Shown: in pieces, positions 60,466 to 64,000 of the stretch
How positions within the stretch are numbered: position 1 is the first letter of the stretch
Layout of the letters: each line of letters starts with the position of its first letter
Source of the DNA: Cercis canadensis
Taxonomy: Eukaryota; Streptophyta; Magnoliopsida; Fabales; Fabaceae
Assembly: GCA_003255065.1 (NCBI GenBank)
Contig: QAOA01000058.1
Coordinates: 490,298 to 554,297 of the forward strand
DNA: 64,000 nucleotides
Direction: 5' to 3'
Notes under the pieces: generated by a model
The model's database searches: none
What the model was told of the DNA's origin: nothing
The model's input: the letters and a program-made list of their open reading frames with translations, nothing else
Translations under genes and position numbers: made by a program

Positions 60466-61735
60466 TTTGCTTTCTAACCAAACCAGGAGCAAGATCAACA
60501 ACATACCTTATCTTTCTGAAGAAATCATTTTCAATATTCTTAATTGTGTTCCGGCAGTTTACTTGGAGGAGCGATTGAAATATGTTTGCAAGGCTTGGGC
60601 TTCTATACCCCATGATCCACAATTCACAAATTTACACCTCCTTTATTTTAAGCCTTGTGTTTATATCCAGTATATTGCAGATCCTCCTTTCTCTGTCAAT
60701 TTCTTTTAGATAAAATAAATGCATTCCAAATTGTTATATAGTAGATTTCCTTTTCCTGGTAAAATATGCGATAGCAAAGATGGTATATTATTATTGATCA
60801 GTGGAAGATATATGAATCCAATTATTTATGCTGCAAATCCTATTACTATGCAAGTTTTCAAACTGCCTCCAACACCCAAATTCCTGTTTTCCTTGTGAAG
60901 CAAAATTGCGCCCATTCGCAATAGAAAATTTAAGGTAATTTTCTCTGGTGGATCTGTTGAAGAAGAAAGTACAAGTCTTTGTTGGTATGCATTGACAGTA
61001 GATAGAAATATTTCATGATGGAGGTAGGAAAGTTTCTTGCACTTATCCCACAAGTTCAATTTTCCGTAGCAAGTCAATCTCTATTGGTGGGACTACATAT
61101 TGGAGCAATAATTATTGGTATATGATCATCACCGCACTATTGCAATTGACCTAAATGATGAGACTATTCATCTCTCTTTGTTGCCTGAGGAACTCAAGGT
61201 TGCTAGAAAAGAGAAAGGTAATTGGAATTTTGTGAATATGAGGAGCCATTTGGGTCTTACCTGCTGGAGTCCCAGTGCTGGAGAGATAAGGCTATGGACA
61301 TTGAAAGACTTGCACACAAATTTATGGAAGAAAATCAATTGCATTCTAGTAAGCAGAGAAAGCATACCAAAGAGTGGTTCAACTTCTCTTTTAACTTTTC
61401 TTGATGATCAACAAGTAATGATCTTTAAGGTGTCCTGTGAGACATGCATACAAGTTATGGCTTTCAGTGTGAAAACAGGGAAGGTAAAAACTAAAATGTG
61501 TGTTAACAAGGAAGTTAAGGGAATCTCCTCATTTTGTAAGAGTTGGCCTGCACGTCAACAGCTTTATTGCTTTATAATAGTTAGTGACAATAAACATGAA
61601 GATTTTCTTAAAAATGTTCAAAACATTTTTATTATATACCATCTTTATTTGACTTGTTATTATTCAACCATTTGTTCAGAGGGAATCAGATTTTCTCTTC
61701 TTTTTTGTAAGTTGTTTTTATCCATTTGACCTATC
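60466..61735 (+). pseudogene. F-box / F-box-associated domain protein gene, broken
   Basis: The F-box reads YLSEEIIFNILNCVPAVYLE followed by RLKYVCKAWASIPHDPQF, which is the SKP1-binding module of an SCF ubiquitin ligase receptor. A stop at 60707-60709 ends that frame. Afterwards the plus strand still carries beta-propeller-like F-box-associated segments in shifting frames: KDGILLLISGRYMNPIIYA, NPITMQVFKLPPTPKF (about 60780-60890), then IAIDLNDETIHLSLLPEE and GEIRLWTLKDLHTNLWKKIN and QVMAFSVKTGKV (61140-61490). Several stops and frameshifts lie between, so it is not translatable as one protein. It lies between two 104-bp direct repeats. Confidence 0.8.
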
Positions 61736-61739
61736 TTAA

Positions 61740-62500
61740 GCTTTGTATCTTACACTTTTAATATATTTTATCATATCTTTATAAAATACAAACTATTTAA
61801 AAATTCCGGTCCAACCATGGTTCAACATGAGCTGTCTTTTTATCGATTTGGTTTTCAAAACATTACAATTTACTCTGTAAACGCACTTGAATTTCAGTGC
61901 TGCCAAATCTATAATACTCTAATTTGTGATTAAAATTCTTCATTAATTTGCCAGATAATTTCTTCCAGCTATTAGTTTAAATTATTGACAGCCTCATTAC
62001 CCGGAAAAAAATGATTAACAGCCTACTTTTAAAAAAATTGAATAAGGAAAGGGACAAGAAGAAAAAGAGTTGAAAGAAAAAATCAAAAGAACAATTTTCC
62101 AGATTTTGTATTATGTGTATTGGCTATTTGTTAAAAGATATAATAATGTTAGACATACCACTTTTACATTTTTTTAATCATTCTGTAATTTACAGATTGA
62201 ATTGGATTCAATTAAGTTTTTTCCCTAAATAACACATTAATTAGCTAACCCAGAATAGTGTATTCAATTCATCAAAGTTCAAGAGATGTCAGTGTAATTT
62301 ATTTTCTTTATTTTGTGGATAGAAAGTCTCGATCATTTGCTTTATTTCTCAGCCGCAATGCTCAGGAAATTAAAATTTTCTATTTTCTACTTTAGGTGTG
62401 CTTTGGATTTGCTCCGCTCCCAAAGGCAGCTCAAAACACAAATGTTCTATGTATGGATATCTGCAACTGCAAGGGCAAAGAAAGAGAAAGTTTAATATGA
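61740..62500. other. intergenic region
   Basis: AT-rich sequence after the F-box relic, with no recognised gene. Confidence 0.4.
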
Positions 62501-62503
62501 ATG

Positions 62504-62606
62504 AAGCATAACAAGAGTCAATGAAGTCAATGTAGAAAAACAGCAATAAGGATATATGCTTTATGGTTTAAGAATTTAGATAGTGATACGAAGCAAACAA
62601 TATATA
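62504..62606. repeat. 103-bp direct repeat, right copy
   Basis: Partner of 60273-60376 with one 1-bp difference, in the same orientation. See the left copy. Confidence 0.9.
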
Positions 62607-62824
62607 ACCAATAGTCAAACTTAAGCACATCAATGCATTCTATTTCCAAAAAGCTTGTAAGATTAGAGATCATGGACAATCAAAATTAGAATAGTATTCT
62701 GTTTGCAAACCTTCAGAAAGTGTAGCTATAATTATAACTAAATAGATCAAGTAACATTTAGAACAGAACTGCAAGATAACAGAAAATACTAAACTTACTG
62801 AGATGAGATAACAGAGCAACTTAC

Positions 62825-62928
62825 TTAAACAACAACTCTATAATTATTTGAACTGCTCCAAGATGAATCAATTTCTTCTCAGCAGCTTCACTACCAACAT
62901 TTAGTAAGACCGATATAAAATCTACAAT
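62825..62928 (-). pseudogene. SAPS-domain (PP6 regulatory subunit-like) exon fragment
   Basis: With acceptor TTTTCAG and donor GTAAGT, the minus-strand exon reads IVDFISVLLNVGSEAAEKKL followed by IHLGAVQIIIELLF. This matches the conserved SAPS segment (IVEFI.VLL..GSEAAEKEL...G...R.IELFFEYP) of plant serine/threonine phosphatase 6 regulatory subunits. Neighbouring SAPS exons were not found within the window, so this is an isolated exon. Confidence 0.65.
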
Positions 62929-63537
62929 CTGAAAAGATGAATAAAATATTACTTTGCATTACAAGAGTGGTAACCTAGGTATTCTGATAGTAAATGTTCT
63001 ATACTCACTGAGATTATACTACCAAATTTGAATTAGTGCCATTACCTTGTAGCTGACATGAGAAAGTGACTAAACTTGGTGAAATTGAAGCTGTTTTCTT
63101 GGAGTTGGAGCCACATAAGCTACTAGCAGAGTTTGTGGTCTTGAAGCTAGTAAGTATATGCAGAAATTAAATCAGCAAATGAATTATATCTACCAATTCA
63201 AAAATCCCACATCAGAGACATGGATCAGCAAATTAACTACACCCAACCAATTAATGCCAAACCATATTTAGTGTTATGGAATGAGTAAAGGAGACTACTC
63301 ATTTTTAAAAACCATATAAATGCCAAACCATACAAATCTACACCCGGCCAACCCAGCTAATGGATTGCTCATTTATATGCCAAACCATATAAATCTACAC
63401 ATTTTTAAAAACATAAATTTGTATCAAAGAATACATTCTATCAAAAACATTACAACAAAGGCCTTATGCACAGACACAACAAAAGAAAGGTATGTGCACT
63501 GAAGCAAATAATCAACTATTATGAACATAATACATAC

Positions 63538-63607
63538 CAGAAATTGCTCTAGTCTCCGAGTAACAAATTGACAGCCAGCAGCAAATAAACATGCTACGCT
63601 ATCTAAT
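63538..63607 (-). other. exon-like fragment, unidentified
   Basis: Bounded by CTGCAG acceptor and GTATG donor on the minus strand. It is open in one frame reading LDSVACLFAAGCQFVTRRLE then QFL. It looks like an alpha-helical exon, but I cannot name the family. Confidence 0.4.
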
Positions 63608-63917
63608 CTGCAGAACAATGACCATATAAAGTAAGGATGCAGAGCTACATTACAGAAATCAATGAGGAGACATTCTAGCTTAACAAAGAATTCTTAGCTT
63701 AACAACACATGGATCAAAGACTTCTATAAATACCATTGTTTGCAAACTTTTACTTTGGCTATTAATCCCCAAGTTACCAATACACAATGTGATGTGTTAC
63801 ATCTCATCAGAAATAAGAAATCATTTTCTCAACATTATACAAATCCATATGAAAGACACATCATTATTAGACTAATTGGCATTAACCCCTGGTTACTAAT
63901 TAAATTACCAGGCTTAC

Positions 63918-64000
63918 CTGTTCAAGAATGGAGTTTATATCCCTGCCCCTCTCCACTATATCACGTCTAATTCTACAAGCAAGCCTCACATCAGCATCTA
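63918..64000 (-). pseudogene. uridine/cytidine kinase exon, cut by window edge
   Basis: The minus strand reads DADVRLACRIRRDIVERGRD then INSILEQ, ending at donor GTAAGC (63917). This is the conserved lid-region segment (TDADTRLxRRIxRDTxERGR) of plant uridine kinase-like proteins. The next expected exon (YAKFVKPAFDDF...) is not found in the following 1.3 kb. The gene is therefore truncated on its 3' side, or has a very long intron running past other exon-like pieces. The upstream part lies outside the window. Confidence 0.65.

Noticed and set aside
60353..60709. 118-codon frame as an intact small F-box protein
   Set aside because: The first roughly 30 codons are duplicated ankyrin-promoter sequence, and the downstream F-box-associated parts continue past the stop in other frames, so it is a pseudogene.

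Overview
This is a plant nuclear genome window: AT-rich intergenic DNA, genes split by many short GT-AG introns, TATA-type promoters and abundant retroelement and MITE debris. The coding sequences are typical of a eudicot. A woody rosid such as Citrus would fit, but the species cannot be fixed from sequence alone. Nine isolated N bases occur. Most sit exactly between two copies of the same flanking sequence, which looks like unmerged contig ends.

Left part (0-25 kb). On the minus strand lie a chloroplast-type aspartate carbamoyltransferase gene (PYRB, 5 coding exons), an intronless polytopic membrane-protein gene of unknown role, and a 15-exon GH27 alpha-galactosidase gene carrying a MITE in one intron. 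On the plus strand is a complete MSI1-type WD40 histone chaperone gene whose last intron holds a reverse-oriented LINE fragment. It is followed by an NDR1/HIN1-like (NHL/LEA-2) gene that appears broken by several small frameshifts.

Middle part (25-46 kb). A complete delta-COP (coatomer) gene on the plus strand has a start codon that is the last codon of its exon, and one intron with the hallmarks of a U12-type (minor spliceosome) intron. After about 4 kb of non-coding DNA comes the least explained part of the window. Three small plus-strand genes, at about 38.2, 40.6 and 45.1 kb, encode peptides of 45, 48 and 61 residues. They share the start context, the TATA-to-ATG layout and a conserved non-coding 3' element; in two of them this element follows an intron placed directly after the stop codon. 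They match no family I recognise. MITE copies and a fragment of a ribosomal protein L9 (uL6) gene lie among them.

Right part (47-64 kb). A minus-strand ankyrin-repeat/PGG membrane protein gene (ACD6/ITN1-like class, five coding exons) is complete. Diverged copies of its promoter and 5' leader recur downstream at about 55 kb and 60.4 kb without the gene body, so this locus has been duplicated and eroded. The rest holds an LTR-like relic, an RNase H fragment, an F-box pseudogene flanked by about 104-bp direct repeats, and at the right edge a minus-strand series of exon-like pieces from different genes (uridine kinase, an unknown, and SAPS/PP6 regulatory subunit).

The intact genes are ordinary housekeeping genes (pyrimidine synthesis, galactoside hydrolysis, chromatin assembly, vesicle coat) plus one probable immunity/stress membrane protein. 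They do not form a functional cluster. All exon coordinates were inferred by reading splice sites and frames by eye, with no transcript support.
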